NCBI RefSeq assembly: GCF_017487345.1 | Contig: NZ_CP062006.1 | Span: 1,308,001 to 1,372,000 of the forward strand | Length of the DNA stretch: 64,000 nucleotides | Source: Brevundimonas pondensis | Lineage (GTDB): Bacteria > Pseudomonadota > Alphaproteobacteria > Caulobacterales > Caulobacteraceae | Direction of reading: 5' to 3' | Part shown: positions 33,730-42,785 of the stretch, piece after piece | How positions within the stretch are numbered: the first letter of the stretch is position 1 | Layout: each line of letters begins with the position of its first letter | Position numbers and translations under genes: made by a program | The notes under the pieces: model-generated | What the model saw: the letters and a program-made list of their open reading frames with translations, nothing else | What the model was told of the DNA's origin: nothing | The model's database searches: none

Positions 33730-36119
33730 TTCACGCTCAGGCGGGCGTAGCCGTAGCGCCCGTTGAAACCGAACGGAGAGTAGTAGGGGAAGCCCAGAAC
33801 GCCGTTGCTGTTCAGCGTTTCGGGGACGAAGTCCGGATATTCGTCGAAGACGTTGTCCACGCCTACGGCCAGGCCGACGCGGTCTGTGACCTGGAAGCGA
33901 CCTTCCAGATCAAGCGTCGTCTTGGCGCCGGTCGAATAGTCACTGGCCGCCGTCGAGCCGGGCTGCAGGACGTCGGCGTAATAGGTGGCCCGTGCTGTCG
34001 CGCCCCACCGGCCCAGGCTCCAGTCAACCGAACCGGACACCTTCGTGTCCGGCGTGCCTTCCTCGATGGTCAGGATGCGGCTGCGGGCGAACAGGGTCGG
34101 AACCGGGTTCAGCACCGACGAGGAGGTCGGCAGCTTGGTCACGCTGACGTCGTTGACGTTGGCGGCGACAGTGAAGTCCCAGTTCCCGGCGCTTTCGGTG
34201 CGCAGGCGATAGCGGCCGACGATGTCGACGCCCTCGGTCTCGGTCGTCACGCCATTGAGGAAGAAGCGCGCGGCCTGAACGCCCAGCGGGTCCAGCAGAC
34301 CGGCGACCTGCCCCGAGAAACTGCGGTTGATCAGTTCCGACAGAACGATCTGGTCCTCGATGGTGATCTTGTAGGCGTCCACCGTCAGGTCGAAGTCGCC
34401 CAGGCGAACGACCGCGCCCAGCGAATAGTTGGTCGAGGTCTCTGGCTTCAGCGCTTTGGCGCCTAGGGCCGTGGCGACGGCGCTCGTCGCGGGGAAGGTG
34501 CCCGTCTCGACCACGGCGCCGTTCTGGATCACCGACGAGGTTGAGGTGAAGAAGCTCTGTTGCAGCGACGGTGCGCGGAAGCCGGTCGAGATCGAGCCGC
34601 GCAGGGCGAAGTTGGGGCTGAAATCGTAGCGGGCGGCCAGCTTGCCCGTCTGGGCGTCGCCGAAGTCGGAATAGTCCTCGACCCGCAGGGCGCCCTCGAC
34701 CGTGAACTTCTCGGTCAGGGGGATTTCCACGTCGGCGTAGAGGGCGACGGCGTCGCGGTCGTCGTCCACCTCGTTCGACGGCTGGAAGCCGACGAAGCCT
34801 TGCGCGCCGCCGGCCAAGGCGGTGTTGGAGCCCAGCGGGCCGCGATTCCAGGACTCCGGCTGACCGGCGTCGATCTTGTAGCCTTCCCGGCGGGCTTCCA
34901 GCCCCCAGGCGAAGTTCAGCGGGCCGGTGAGGCCGACCTCGAATTGGCGGGTGAAGTCGGCGCCGAAGACCAGTTGGTCATAGGTCAGGCCGCCGGAGTC
35001 GAAGCTGGTCGGGGAAGCCGATCCATAGGTCGAGTTCAGGGAGTCCTCGGTACGGAAGTCCAGGGCGTTGCGGCCGTACACCAGGCTGATGTCAGCGCTC
35101 CAGCCTGCGATCTCGCCCTTCACGCCGCCGGCCAGCGACAGGTCCTGCGAGTTGACGGCGATCTTGGGCAGGAAGCCGTTGGGATAGATGCTGACGACGT
35201 TGTTGGCGTTGTTGGGCAGGCGCGGGAAGGCGGCGCTTTCGCTGTCGCGGTCCTGATAGCCGGCCCAGCCATAGGCTGCCCAATCCGCATTGAGCGACTT
35301 GCCGGCATTGGCGAAGACGGTCCATTGCTCGACCTTGGGGTCGCCCGCCCGAGCGGTGATCGCCGTCGGGGTGACGCGCGGGTCGTAGTCCGAGCGGTTG
35401 GTCGGCTCGCGGTTCAGATACTCGGCCGACAGGGTCAGGAAGCCGTCGGAGCCGAGGCCGAAACCCTGCCAGGCCGATGCGGTGACGGTGCGGCCGTCAG
35501 TCTCGTCGCGCTCGCCGCGCGCGGTTTCGACCGTGGTGAAATACTGGCCATAAGTGACGCTGGCGCCGCCGCCCTCGCGGGCTTCCTTGAGGCGCAGGTT
35601 GATCACCCCGGCGATGGCATCCGAGCCGTATTGCGCCGAGGCGCCGTCGCGCAGGACTTCGACCCGATCCAGGGCGCCGGTCGGGATGGCGTTCAGGTCG
35701 ACGGCGGCCGAGCCGCGCCCGATAGAGCCGTTGACGTTGACCAGGGCCGAGGCGTGACGGCGCGTCCCGTTCAGCAGCACCAGGGTTTGGTCCGGCGACA
35801 GGCCGCGCAGGGTGGCGGGGCGAATGGAGTCCGTGCCGTCTACGACCGAGGGGCGGGCGAAGACCAGGGAGGGTACGCTCTGGGCCAGGGCGGCGGCGAA
35901 CTCGGTCGTGCCACGCGTGGACAGGGTCTCGGCGGTAACAACGTCGACAGGGGCCAGGGTGTCGAGGCGCGAACGGTTGGGCACGCGGGTGCCGGTGACG
36001 ACGATGTCGTCGACGGAGGTGGCGTCGTCGGGCGTTTCCTGCGCGGAAGCTGCACCCGCGATCAGCAGGGCGGCGCCGGAGGCGGCGAGAAACAGGCTGG
36101 AACGGTAGGCGAAGGTCAT
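33723..36119 (-). CDS. TonB-dependent outer membrane receptor
   Basis: This 798-residue receptor has a signal peptide (ending IAGAASAQE), a TonB-box-like DDIVVTGTRV, a plug domain at about 45-165 (VLRDGASAQYGSDAIAGVINLRL) and a 22-strand barrel ending in the aromatic YARLSVKW. Such receptors take up siderophores, vitamin B12 or organic compounds with energy from TonB. The substrate cannot be read. The coupled downstream DOPA-dioxygenase-like gene suggests a catecholate or other aromatic ligand. Upstream lie a candidate leader peptide gene and a GC-rich hairpin that may regulate it. Confidence 0.94.
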   Translation of the reverse strand: MTFAYRSSLFLAASGAALLIAGAASAQETPDDATSVDDIVVTGTRVPNRSRLDTLAPVDVVTAETLSTRGTTEFAAALAQSVPSLVFARPSVVDGTDSIRPATLRGLSPDQTLVLLNGTRRHASALVNVNGSIGRGSAAVDLNAIPTGALDRVEVLRDGASAQYGSDAIAGVINLRLKEAREGGGASVTYGQYFTTVETARGERDETDGRTVTASAWQGFGLGSDGFLTLSAEYLNREPTNRSDYDPRVTPTAITARAGDPKVEQWTVFANAGKSLNADWAAYGWAGYQDRDSESAAFPRLPNNANNVVSIYPNGFLPKIAVNSQDLSLAGGVKGEIAGWSADISLVYGRNALDFRTEDSLNSTYGSASPTSFDSGGLTYDQLVFGADFTRQFEVGLTGPLNFAWGLEARREGYKIDAGQPESWNRGPLGSNTALAGGAQGFVGFQPSNEVDDDRDAVALYADVEIPLTEKFTVEGALRVEDYSDFGDAQTGKLAARYDFSPNFALRGSISTGFRAPSLQQSFFTSTSSVIQNGAVVETGTFPATSAVATALGAKALKPETSTNYSLGAVVRLGDFDLTVDAYKITIEDQIVLSELINRSFSGQVAGLLDPLGVQAARFFLNGVTTETEGVDIVGRYRLRTESAGNWDFTVAANVNDVSVTKLPTSSSVLNPVPTLFARSRILTIEEGTPDTKVSGSVDWSLGRWGATARATYYADVLQPGSTAASDYSTGAKTTLDLEGRFQVTDRVGLAVGVDNVFDEYPDFVPETLNSNGVLGFPYYSPFGFNGRYGYARLSVKW

Positions 36120-36208
36120 CTCGAGACGTCAGCTTTTCTGATTTGGACGCGAGGGCGCATACGGCGCCGCAGGGCGTCGTGGGGCTGCATCGATTGTCTG
36201 GGTGGTCA

Positions 36209-36229
36209 GGGCCGGCGGCGGACCGGCCC
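36209..36229 (-). promoter_or_regulatory. GC hairpin in the receptor leader
   Basis: GGGCCGG and CCGGCCC form a perfect 7-bp stem with a 7-base loop. It begins eight bases after the stop of the candidate leader ORF and lies 90 bases before the receptor start. The position is right for an attenuator-like or Rho-sensitive element, but no competing hairpin was identified. Confidence 0.4.
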
Positions 36230-36237
36230 GAAAGGGG

Positions 36238-36309
36238 TCAACGGCGGGCTGGACATCGCGCCGGTCGAAGGACCGGACGATGAATGTCGGCGTAGAAGCG
36301 CATTCGCAT
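36238..36309 (-). CDS. Candidate leader peptide upstream of the TonB receptor
   Basis: A 23-codon frame encodes MRMRFYADIHRPVLRPARC and four further residues, rich in Arg and Pro with one Cys. GGGAG lies six bases before the ATG at 36309, a good ribosome-binding site; two other in-frame ATGs (36315 and 36303) are possible. The stop is followed at once by a GC hairpin, and the receptor gene starts about 120 bases further on. Coding status is inferred from this arrangement only. Confidence 0.4.
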   Translation of the reverse strand: MRMRFYADIHRPVLRPARCPARR

Positions 36310-36426
36310 CGTCATCTCCCGCTCATCAAGGGGAGGATGAGCTGTGACGATATTGCGGTGCGAAAGCGGCGCGGCATATCGAGAATCTGTGACGTGACGC
36401 TTAGAAAAGCTAAACGGATCGGCCAA

Positions 36427-36460
36427 GAAAAAGGGGCGCGCCCCGAAGGACGCGCCCCTA
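36427..36460 (-). terminator. Intrinsic terminator of the rpsF-rpsR-rplI operon
   Basis: On the minus strand AGGGGCGCG and CGCGCCCCT form a perfect stem, extended inside by a TCC/GGG-type pairing around a TTCG loop, and are followed by TTTTTC. It lies 24 bases after the rplI stop. Confidence 0.9.
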
Positions 36461-36483
36461 GATCGATACCGTCAGTCGACAGA

Positions 36484-37068
36484 TCAGGCTTCGTCGCCGA
36501 AGCCTTCTTGTTGACCGGCGCCGCCTTCGATCAGTTCTTGGGCGGCCTGTTCGGCGGCGTTACGCTCGTCGTCGAACTGGGCGCGGATGACATCCTCGCC
36601 CTTGGCTTGACGTTCGGCTTCTTCGGCCGAGCGCGCGATGTTGATCTTGACCGTGGCGCGGACTTCCGGGTGCAGGCGAACCGGCACTTCGTGGACGCCC
36701 AGGGCCTTGATCGCGACGTTCAGCACGACTTGCGAACGCTCGACCTTGCCGCCTTCGGACTGAATGACTTCAGCCACGTCGCGACCGGCGACCGAACCGT
36801 ACAGGTGCCCGGTTTCACCGGCCTGACGGATCATGACGTAGGTCTGGCCGTCGATCTTGTCGGCGACCTTCTGTGCGTCGGCCTTGTTCTTCTCGTTGCG
36901 CTGCTCGATGGCGGCGCGGTCGAGTTCGAACGCTTTCAGGTTGGCCGAGGTCGCGCGACGAGCCTTGTCGCGCGGCAGCAGGTAGTTACGAGCGAAGCCG
37001 TCCTTGACGGTGACGACGTCGCCGATGGCGCCGAGGTTCTCGACGCGTTCCAGCAGAACGACCTTCAT
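36484..37068 (-). CDS. rplI: 50S ribosomal protein L9
   Basis: This 194-residue protein binds 23S rRNA near the L1 stalk. The N-terminal domain has the L9 signature [20 protein letters not shown] at about residues 16-35. A long connecting helix ([19 protein letters not shown]) leads to the C-terminal domain. About 45 residues beyond the usual end form an acidic, Glu/Ala-rich tail, as is common in alphaproteobacterial L9. It is the last gene of the S6-S18-L9 operon and is followed by an intrinsic terminator. Confidence 0.97.
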   Translation of the reverse strand: MKVVLLERVENLGAIGDVVTVKDGFARNYLLPRDKARRATSANLKAFELDRAAIEQRNEKNKADAQKVADKIDGQTYVMIRQAGETGHLYGSVAGRDVAEVIQSEGGKVERSQVVLNVAIKALGVHEVPVRLHPEVRATVKINIARSAEEAERQAKGEDVIRAQFDDERNAAEQAAQELIEGGAGQQEGFGDEA

Positions 37069-37069
37069 C

Positions 37070-37348
37070 TTACTTCACCACGTACGGCAGGAGGGCCAGG
37101 TAGCGAGCGCGCTTGATGGCCTTGGCCAGTTCGCGTTGCTTCTTGGCGGAAACGGCGGTGATGCGCGAGGGCACGATCTTGCCGCGTTCGGAGACGTAAC
37201 GCTGCAGCAGCTTCACGTCCTTGTAGTCGATCTTCGGCGCGTTGGCGCCCGAGAACGGGCAGACCTTGCGGCGACGGTAGAAGGGGCGACGGCCGGCCGA
37301 GCCGGAGCCGGCCGGGGCGCCCGGGATGGGAGCGGTGGTGTCGGTCAT
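37070..37348 (-). CDS. rpsR: 30S ribosomal protein S18
   Basis: This 92-residue protein pairs with S6 on the platform of the small subunit. A basic [15 protein letters not shown] stretch and [19 protein letters not shown] carry the family signature, followed by the conserved [17 protein letters not shown]. The start lies 11 bases after the rpsF stop, and its stop is one base from the rplI start. Confidence 0.97.
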   Translation of the reverse strand: MTDTTAPIPGAPAGSGSAGRRPFYRRRKVCPFSGANAPKIDYKDVKLLQRYVSERGKIVPSRITAVSAKKQRELAKAIKRARYLALLPYVVK

Positions 37349-37359
37349 GATCCGGTTCC

Positions 37360-37740
37360 TTATTCCGAGGCCGCAGCTTCGTCGGCGCGCGGGCCGCGAT
37401 CGCGGTCACGCTCGCGTTCACGACGAGCCAGCAGGGGCGACAGTTCCAGGTCGAGTTCCTCGACGCGGACGGTCAGCCAGCGCAGGACGTCTTCGTTCAG
37501 CGACAGCTGACGTTCGACTTCGGCCACGGCGGCAGCCGGGGCGTCCAGAGCGAGCAGGGAATAGTGAGCCTTGCGGTTCTTCTTGACCCGGTAGGTCAGG
37601 TTGCGCAGACCCCAGTACTCGATCTTGGCGACGCTGCCGCCGCCTTCTTCGATCAGAGCCTTGATGGTGTCGTTCAGCGCTTCGGCCTGTTGCGCCGAGA
37701 TATCCTGGCGCGTCATGACCGTGTGCTCGTAAAGAGCCAT
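37360..37740 (-). CDS. rpsF: 30S ribosomal protein S6
   Basis: This 126-residue protein binds 16S rRNA together with S18. It begins [20 protein letters not shown] and contains the conserved [19 protein letters not shown] core. The C-terminal tail is charged ([11 protein letters not shown]). I chose the ATG at 37740, with AAGGGAG eight bases upstream; a frame continuing to 38052 is the untranslated leader. It is the first gene of the operon. Confidence 0.97.
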   Translation of the reverse strand: MALYEHTVMTRQDISAQQAEALNDTIKALIEEGGGSVAKIEYWGLRNLTYRVKKNRKAHYSLLALDAPAAAVAEVERQLSLNEDVLRWLTVRVEELDLELSPLLARRERERDRDRGPRADEAAASE

Positions 37741-37881
37741 GCGGTAGTCTCCCTTGTGGGCATCGGCGCGGGGCGGACCGGGTAAAGTCCAATCCCACGA
37801 TGGCTCCTGAAGCGGCGGCCGGGATGACTTCCCGAACCCTTTGGCGTTCCGCAACAGGACCGAAGCCCTGGAAAGGCGGCG
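37741..37881 (-). promoter_or_regulatory. 5' leader of the rpsF operon
   Basis: About 135 bases separate the inferred start of transcription from the rpsF start codon. It includes a GGGCTTCGGTCC tetraloop-like hairpin and GC-rich stems. Many bacteria autoregulate this operon through S6:S18 binding to such a leader, but I could not verify the specific fold. Confidence 0.3.
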
Positions 37882-37910
37882 CGTATAGGCGAAAAAGCCC
37901 GCGAGAGCAA
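37882..37910 (-). promoter_or_regulatory. Likely promoter of the rpsF operon
   Basis: On the minus strand TTGCTC and TATACG are separated by exactly 17 bases, a good match to a housekeeping sigma promoter. It lies about 140 bases before the rpsF start. Confidence 0.5.
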
Positions 37911-37990
37911 GGATAGAGCAGGGCTGGCCGGCTGGCGTTGCCAAGCGCGGCCGAAACAGCGGAGGGTTCCGACCTGACCGGAGACGCCGC

Positions 37991-39280
37991 ATGACCTCGT
38001 CCGAGCCGAACGCCGCCCTCAAGAAGCGCTGGTCCCTGATCGGACCGGGCATTGTCGTCGCGGCGACGGGCGTGGGGGCGGGGGACCTGGTGGCGACCCT
38101 GATCGCCGGGTCACGCTTTGGCTACGCCCTGCTGTGGGCGGCCATCATCGGGACGGTGCTGAAGATCGCCCTGGCCGAGGCCGTGGGGCGATGGACCCTG
38201 GCCAGCGAGCGAACGATCTTCGACGGCTGGTCCAGCCTGGGGCGGGGGCTGCTGCCCGGCGTCATCGGCGGACGGTTGAACTGGGCCGGGCTTTATTTCG
38301 GCGTCTACGTGGTCATCTGGGGCTTTGTGTACGGGGCGGCGGCCATGACGGCGACGGCTCTGCCACTGGCGGCGTTGTTCCCGGTGCTGGACCTGAAGGC
38401 CTGGGGGATGCTGAGCGGCCTGATCGGGCTGACTTTCGTCTGGTTTGGCGGTTACGGCCTGTTCGAGAAGGTGATGACGGCCTGCGTCGGGGTGATGTTC
38501 GTCACCGTAGTAGGCCTCGCCGTGATCGTGACCCCGGACATTCCGGCCCTGCTGACTGGCCTGTGGCCGAGCCTGCCGCAGGGCTCTGTCTTCTATACCC
38601 TGGGCCTGATCGGCGGGGTGGGCGGGACCATCACCATGGCGGCCTATGGCTATTGGCTGAACGCCAAGGGCTGGAAGGGGGCGGGCTGGATGTCGGTGAT
38701 GCGGCTGGACAACCGGGTCGCCTATGTCGTGACCGGGGTCTTCGTGGTGGCCATGCTGATCGTGGGCGCCGAGCTGCTGCACGCGGCGGGCATCGCCCTG
38801 CAAGGCGGCGACCGGGGCCTGCTGGACCTGGATCAGGTGCTGGGCGAGCGGTTCGGGCGGCCGGTCTCCATCCTGTTCCTGGTCGGTTTCTGGGCCACCA
38901 GCTTCTCCAGCCTGCTGGGCGTCTGGCAGGGCGTCAGCCTGATATTCGCCGACTTCACCGCCCATGTGCGGGGCAGGGCGGGCGAGGAGGCCGTGCGCGG
39001 CGACAAGAGCCGGGCCTTCCGGGGATACGCCCTGTGGCTGACCTTTCCGCCCATGGCCCTGCTGTTCATGGAGCGGCCGTTCGGCCTGATCGTGGCCTAT
39101 GGGGTGCTGGGCAGCCTGTTCATGCCCTTCCTGGCTGGGACGTTGCTATGGATGCTGAACAGCGACCGCGTGCCGAGGGAGTGGCGCAGCCATTGGGTGT
39201 CCAACACGCTGCTGGCGGCGGCGGCCCTGCTGTTCGCCGTGCTGGCGGGCAAGGAACTGATTGGCCTGATCCCGTCGTAG
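37991..39280 (+). CDS. Nramp-family metal transporter, divergent
   Basis: This 429-residue membrane protein has about 11 hydrophobic segments and the [18 protein letters not shown] opening of the Nramp superfamily. Classical Nramps have a DPGN motif in helix 1 and an MPH motif in helix 6 that bind Mn(II) or Fe(II). Here helix 1 reads GVGAGDL and the helix 6 region [15 protein letters not shown], so neither motif is present in standard form. It therefore belongs to a divergent branch whose substrate may be another divalent cation. It stands alone between the divergent rpsF operon and the phosphatase gene. Confidence 0.9.
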   Translation: MTSSEPNAALKKRWSLIGPGIVVAATGVGAGDLVATLIAGSRFGYALLWAAIIGTVLKIALAEAVGRWTLASERTIFDGWSSLGRGLLPGVIGGRLNWAGLYFGVYVVIWGFVYGAAAMTATALPLAALFPVLDLKAWGMLSGLIGLTFVWFGGYGLFEKVMTACVGVMFVTVVGLAVIVTPDIPALLTGLWPSLPQGSVFYTLGLIGGVGGTITMAAYGYWLNAKGWKGAGWMSVMRLDNRVAYVVTGVFVVAMLIVGAELLHAAGIALQGGDRGLLDLDQVLGERFGRPVSILFLVGFWATSFSSLLGVWQGVSLIFADFTAHVRGRAGEEAVRGDKSRAFRGYALWLTFPPMALLFMERPFGLIVAYGVLGSLFMPFLAGTLLWMLNSDRVPREWRSHWVSNTLLAAAALLFAVLAGKELIGLIPS

Positions 39281-39373
39281 GCGGTGCAATCCTCGCAGGA
39301 GTTTCACAAAATCCCCCGCGAACCGTTGCAATAGACGGCTAGGTCCTCGCCCCAGACTCTCGGGGAGACTTCC

Positions 39374-40807
39374 ATGAAACTGTCCGCCGCCTTTCTGGCC
39401 GCCGCCGCTGTCCTGACGGCCGCCGCGCCGTCGATGGCCCAGATCGTCGCGCCGCCGGACCCCGATCCGCTGCCGGCGCCGCTGCACGCGCCGAACGGAC
39501 GCTGGGCCGCCAAGGGCTGGGCTGATCGCATCGTGCTGAGCCCTGCCGCCGACGCCGCGCGCGGCGCAGGCGTGGCGTGGCGCACCGACACCCGCCAGAC
39601 CGCCGCTGAAGCCCAGATCGCCGAGGAGATCGACGGGCCTCTGCTGGGTTATACGGCTCGCACGGTGACCGGCGCCACGGGGCCGATCCAGAACGAGAAC
39701 GGTCAGGCCCTTTATCATCAGGTCCGCTTCGACGGCCTGAAGCCCGATACCCGCTACGTCTATCGCGTCCGCGCCGCCGACGGCTGGAGCGAATGGCTGC
39801 CGTTCCGCACGGCCAAGGCGGAGTTCGCACCTTTCCGCTTCATCTATCTGGGCGACACGCAGAACGACATTCTGGAGATCGGCTCGCGGGTGATCCGCTC
39901 GGCCTTCAAGGAGGCGGGGCCGGCGGCGCTGGTCGTCCATGCGGGCGATCTGGTGGCTCAGCGCGAGGTCAAGGTTCACGACGACGAGTGGGGCGAGTGG
40001 ACCGAGGCGGGCGGCCGCGCCTTCGCCATGACGCCGCAGCTGCCGGCGACCGGCAATCATGAATATGTCGATCACATCCTGCCCGGCGGCGAGGAATCGC
40101 GGGTGCTGGGCCCGCACTGGGCCCTGCAGTTCGCCCTGCCGGACAACGGCGCCGAGGGGGTGAAGGCGACCAGCTACTTCGTCGACTATCAGGGCGTGCG
40201 CTTCATCGTGCTGGACGGCACGGCGGCGCTGGATCTGGGCGGGCTGGAGACGCAGACGCGCTGGCTGGACGCCACCCTGGCCAGCAGCCCCGCGCGCTGG
40301 AACGTCGCCCTGTTCCATCAGCCCATCTACACCTGCGCCCGACCGCAGGACACGGAAGAGCTGAAAGCCGCCTGGAAGCCGATCTTCGACGCTCGCAACA
40401 TCGACCTGGTGCTGCAGGGGCACGACCACTGCTATGGCCGCGTTTCCAACCCCGCCGGGGCCGAGGCCTCTCACGCCGACAGCGCGGCGGGGCGTCCGCA
40501 GGGGCCGGTCTATGTCGTCTCGGTCACCGGCTCCAAGATGTACGGCCTGAACGACCGGGCGGACACCCAGCCGGTGCGCGCAGCCGAGAACACAGAGCTC
40601 TATCAGTTGATCGACGTTGAGGCGGATCGCCTGTCGTTCCGGGCCTTCACCGCTACGGGACAGCTGTATGACGCCTTCACCCTGACGCGGGGCGCGGACG
40701 GTCGGAATCGGCTGACCGAGAGCGATCAGAGCCTGCTGGCGCTGCGCCGTTGCGACGGCGCGGCAGGGCCGGACGACCGGCCCTGTACGGCTGAAATCAA
40801 GGACTAG
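39374..40807 (+). CDS. Secreted purple acid phosphatase-like metallophosphoesterase
   Basis: This 477-residue enzyme has a signal peptide (MKLSAAFLAAAAVLTAAAPS, cleavage near AMAQ), an N-terminal fibronectin-like purple acid phosphatase domain at about 45-150, and a metallophosphoesterase domain. Metal-binding motifs are YLGDTQN, HAGDLVAQ, ATGNHEY, LFHQPIYT and LQGHDHCYGR, in the right order. It probably releases phosphate from organic phosphate outside the cytoplasm. The C-terminus carries two Cys in ALRRCDGAAG and RPCTAEI. No phosphate-regulon neighbour is visible. Confidence 0.93.
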   Translation: MKLSAAFLAAAAVLTAAAPSMAQIVAPPDPDPLPAPLHAPNGRWAAKGWADRIVLSPAADAARGAGVAWRTDTRQTAAEAQIAEEIDGPLLGYTARTVTGATGPIQNENGQALYHQVRFDGLKPDTRYVYRVRAADGWSEWLPFRTAKAEFAPFRFIYLGDTQNDILEIGSRVIRSAFKEAGPAALVVHAGDLVAQREVKVHDDEWGEWTEAGGRAFAMTPQLPATGNHEYVDHILPGGEESRVLGPHWALQFALPDNGAEGVKATSYFVDYQGVRFIVLDGTAALDLGGLETQTRWLDATLASSPARWNVALFHQPIYTCARPQDTEELKAAWKPIFDARNIDLVLQGHDHCYGRVSNPAGAEASHADSAAGRPQGPVYVVSVTGSKMYGLNDRADTQPVRAAENTELYQLIDVEADRLSFRAFTATGQLYDAFTLTRGADGRNRLTESDQSLLALRRCDGAAGPDDRPCTAEIKD

Positions 40808-40897
40808 AAGAGGACGATCCGCCGTTCTTCTTGCCGTAGGGGAGGGTTTCGCCTACCCCTCGGCGCCTTGAATCAACGGACCACGGATCGTTCCTCT

Positions 40898-41842
40898 ATG
40901 ACCCTCGCGCTTCTCTTCCCCGGTCAGGGCAGCCAGAGCGTCGGCATGGGCGCTGCCCTGGCGGACGCCTTCGCCAGCGCACGCGACGTCTTCGCCGAGG
41001 TCGACGACGCGCTGAACCAGAAGCTGTTCGACCTGATGCGTGAAGGCCCGGAAGACCAGCTGACCCTGACCGAGAACGCTCAGCCGGCCCTGATGGCGGT
41101 GTCCGCCGCAGCGGCGCGGGTGCTGAAGGTCGAGTTCGGCGTGGACGTGACCAAGGCCGGCTTCGTCGCCGGTCACTCGCTGGGCGAATATTCGGCTCTG
41201 GCCGCCGTCGGGGCGATCAGCCTGTCGGACACCGCCCGCCTGCTGAGACTGCGCGGTCAGGCCATGCAGCGCGCCGTGCCGGTGGGCAAGGGGGCGATGG
41301 CCTCGCTGATCGGGCCCAAGACCGATCTGGCTCTGGCGGAAGAAGCGGCCAAGGCCGGTTCGGAAGTCGGCGTCTGCGTCGTCGCCAACGACAACAACAA
41401 CGGCAACGTCGTCATTTCGGGCGACAAGGCCGCCGTGGACCGCGCCATCGAGAAGGCCAAGGAACTGGGCGCGCGGGCGATCCCGTTGAACGTCTCGGCG
41501 CCCTTCCACTGCCCGCTGATGCAGCCCGCCGCCGATGAAATGGCTGCGGCTCTGGCGGATGCGAAGATCGTGGCTCCGGCCGTACCGGTGGTCGCCAACG
41601 TCACCGCCCGCCCGGAAACGGACGCCGAGGTCATCCGCCGCCTGCTGGTCGAGCAGGTCACGGGCCGCGTGCGCTGGCGCGAGAGCATGGAGTGGATGGC
41701 CACGGAAGGCGGCGTGACCCGCTTCGCTGAGATCGGCTCGGGCAAGGTCCTGACCGGCATGGCCAAGCGCATCGCGCCCGACGCCGAGAGCCTGGCGCTG
41801 AACACGCCGGAAGACCTCGAAGCGTTCGCGAAGTCGCTCTGA
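40898..41842 (+). CDS. fabD: Malonyl CoA-ACP transacylase FabD
   Basis: This 314-residue enzyme loads malonate onto acyl carrier protein. The opening LALLFPGQGSQSVGMG supplies the oxyanion hole Gln, and Ser94 in GHSLGEYSALAA is the nucleophile. The second catalytic His is in VSAPFHCPLM. I chose the ATG at 40898 because family members begin at this point; an in-frame start at 40868 adds ten unlikely residues. It is the first gene of the fab cluster, 19 bases before fabG. Confidence 0.97.
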   Translation: MTLALLFPGQGSQSVGMGAALADAFASARDVFAEVDDALNQKLFDLMREGPEDQLTLTENAQPALMAVSAAAARVLKVEFGVDVTKAGFVAGHSLGEYSALAAVGAISLSDTARLLRLRGQAMQRAVPVGKGAMASLIGPKTDLALAEEAAKAGSEVGVCVVANDNNNGNVVISGDKAAVDRAIEKAKELGARAIPLNVSAPFHCPLMQPAADEMAAALADAKIVAPAVPVVANVTARPETDAEVIRRLLVEQVTGRVRWRESMEWMATEGGVTRFAEIGSGKVLTGMAKRIAPDAESLALNTPEDLEAFAKSL

Positions 41843-41861
41843 TTTCATAGGGATAGAAACA

Positions 41862-42602
41862 ATGTTCAATCTTTCGGGAAAGATCGCCCTGGTGACCGGC
41901 GCGACCGGCGGCATCGGCGGGGCCATCGCGCGTTCGCTGCACGCCCAGGGCGCGACGGTGGTGCTGTCGGGCACGCGTGAAGCGGTGCTGGCTGATCTGG
42001 CCAAGGAACTGGGCGAGCGCGCTCACTTCGCCACCGCCAACCTGTCGGACCCCGAGTCGGTCGACAATCTGGTCGCTGCGGCTGAAGCCGCCGCCGGCGG
42101 TCCGCTGGACATCCTGGTCGCCAATGCGGGCATCACCAAGGACGGCCTGCTGATGCGGATGAAGGACGAGGACTTCCAGTCCGTCATCCAGATCAACCTG
42201 GAGTCCTATTTCCGCCTGACCCGCGCCGCGGTGAAGGGGATGATGAAGCGCCGTTCGGGCCGCATCATCGGCGTGACCTCGGTGGTCGGCGTGACCGGCA
42301 ACCCCGGCCAGACCAACTATTCGGCGTCCAAGGCTGGCATGATCGGCTTCTCCAAGTCGCTGGCTCAGGAAGTCGGCTCGCGCGGGATCACGGTGAATTG
42401 CATCGCGCCGGGCTTCATCGCCTCGCCGATGACCGACGTGCTGAACGACCAGCAGCGCGAGGCCATCCTGACCAAGATTCCGTCGGGCCGTCTGGGCACG
42501 GGCGACGAAATCGCCGCCGCCGCCGTCTATCTGTCGTCGGACGAAGCCGCCTATGTGACGGGCCAGACCCTGCACGTGAACGGCGGCATGGCGATGATCT
42601 AA
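41862..42602 (+). CDS. fabG: 3-oxoacyl-ACP reductase FabG
   Basis: This 246-residue SDR enzyme reduces beta-ketoacyl-ACP with NADPH. The cofactor motif is VTGATGGIGGAIARSL, the NAG motif is VANAGITKDG, and the catalytic residues are Ser in VTSVVG, Tyr153 and Lys157 in NYSASKAG. The sequence ends HVNGGMAMI, as in most FabG proteins. Two hairpins follow before acpP. Confidence 0.97.
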   Translation: MFNLSGKIALVTGATGGIGGAIARSLHAQGATVVLSGTREAVLADLAKELGERAHFATANLSDPESVDNLVAAAEAAAGGPLDILVANAGITKDGLLMRMKDEDFQSVIQINLESYFRLTRAAVKGMMKRRSGRIIGVTSVVGVTGNPGQTNYSASKAGMIGFSKSLAQEVGSRGITVNCIAPGFIASPMTDVLNDQQREAILTKIPSGRLGTGDEIAAAAVYLSSDEAAYVTGQTLHVNGGMAMI

Positions 42603-42605
42603 GGC

Positions 42606-42633
42606 GTTGCGCGTCGCGATCACGACGCGCAAC
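42606..42633 (+). terminator. Hairpin after fabG (partial terminator or processing site)
   Basis: GTTGCGCGTCG and its exact complement surround a 6-base loop, three bases after the fabG stop. The following sequence (AATCTATTT) is only moderately T-rich. A second stem, TTCCCGCCC paired with GGGCGGGAA at 42641-42674, comes just after it. These probably separate fabDG transcription from the highly expressed acpP. Confidence 0.6.
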
Positions 42634-42785
42634 AATCTATTTCCCGCCCCGATGGCTGTGCTAAAGGGCGGGAACGCTTCGCGGTGGTGAGTCCCTTCGG
42701 GTCTTGCTTCCAAGGGGCTGCCGTGACACGGCGAACACTGAGACCCCGCCTTCACGGCGACCAACAAACAGGCAGAGAGACACTC

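Larger units (their letters stand above)
36120..36483. other. Intergenic region between rplI and the TonB receptor gene
   Basis: These 364 bases hold, from left to right, a GC hairpin, a candidate 23-codon leader ORF, an otherwise unassigned stretch that must contain the receptor promoter on the minus strand, and the intrinsic terminator of the ribosomal protein operon. I see no longer gene here. Confidence 0.6.

Noticed and set aside
36238..36426. Full 62-codon version of the leader frame
   Set aside because: The upstream part has no ribosome-binding site and runs into the ribosomal operon terminator; only the short 23-codon version has a well-placed site.
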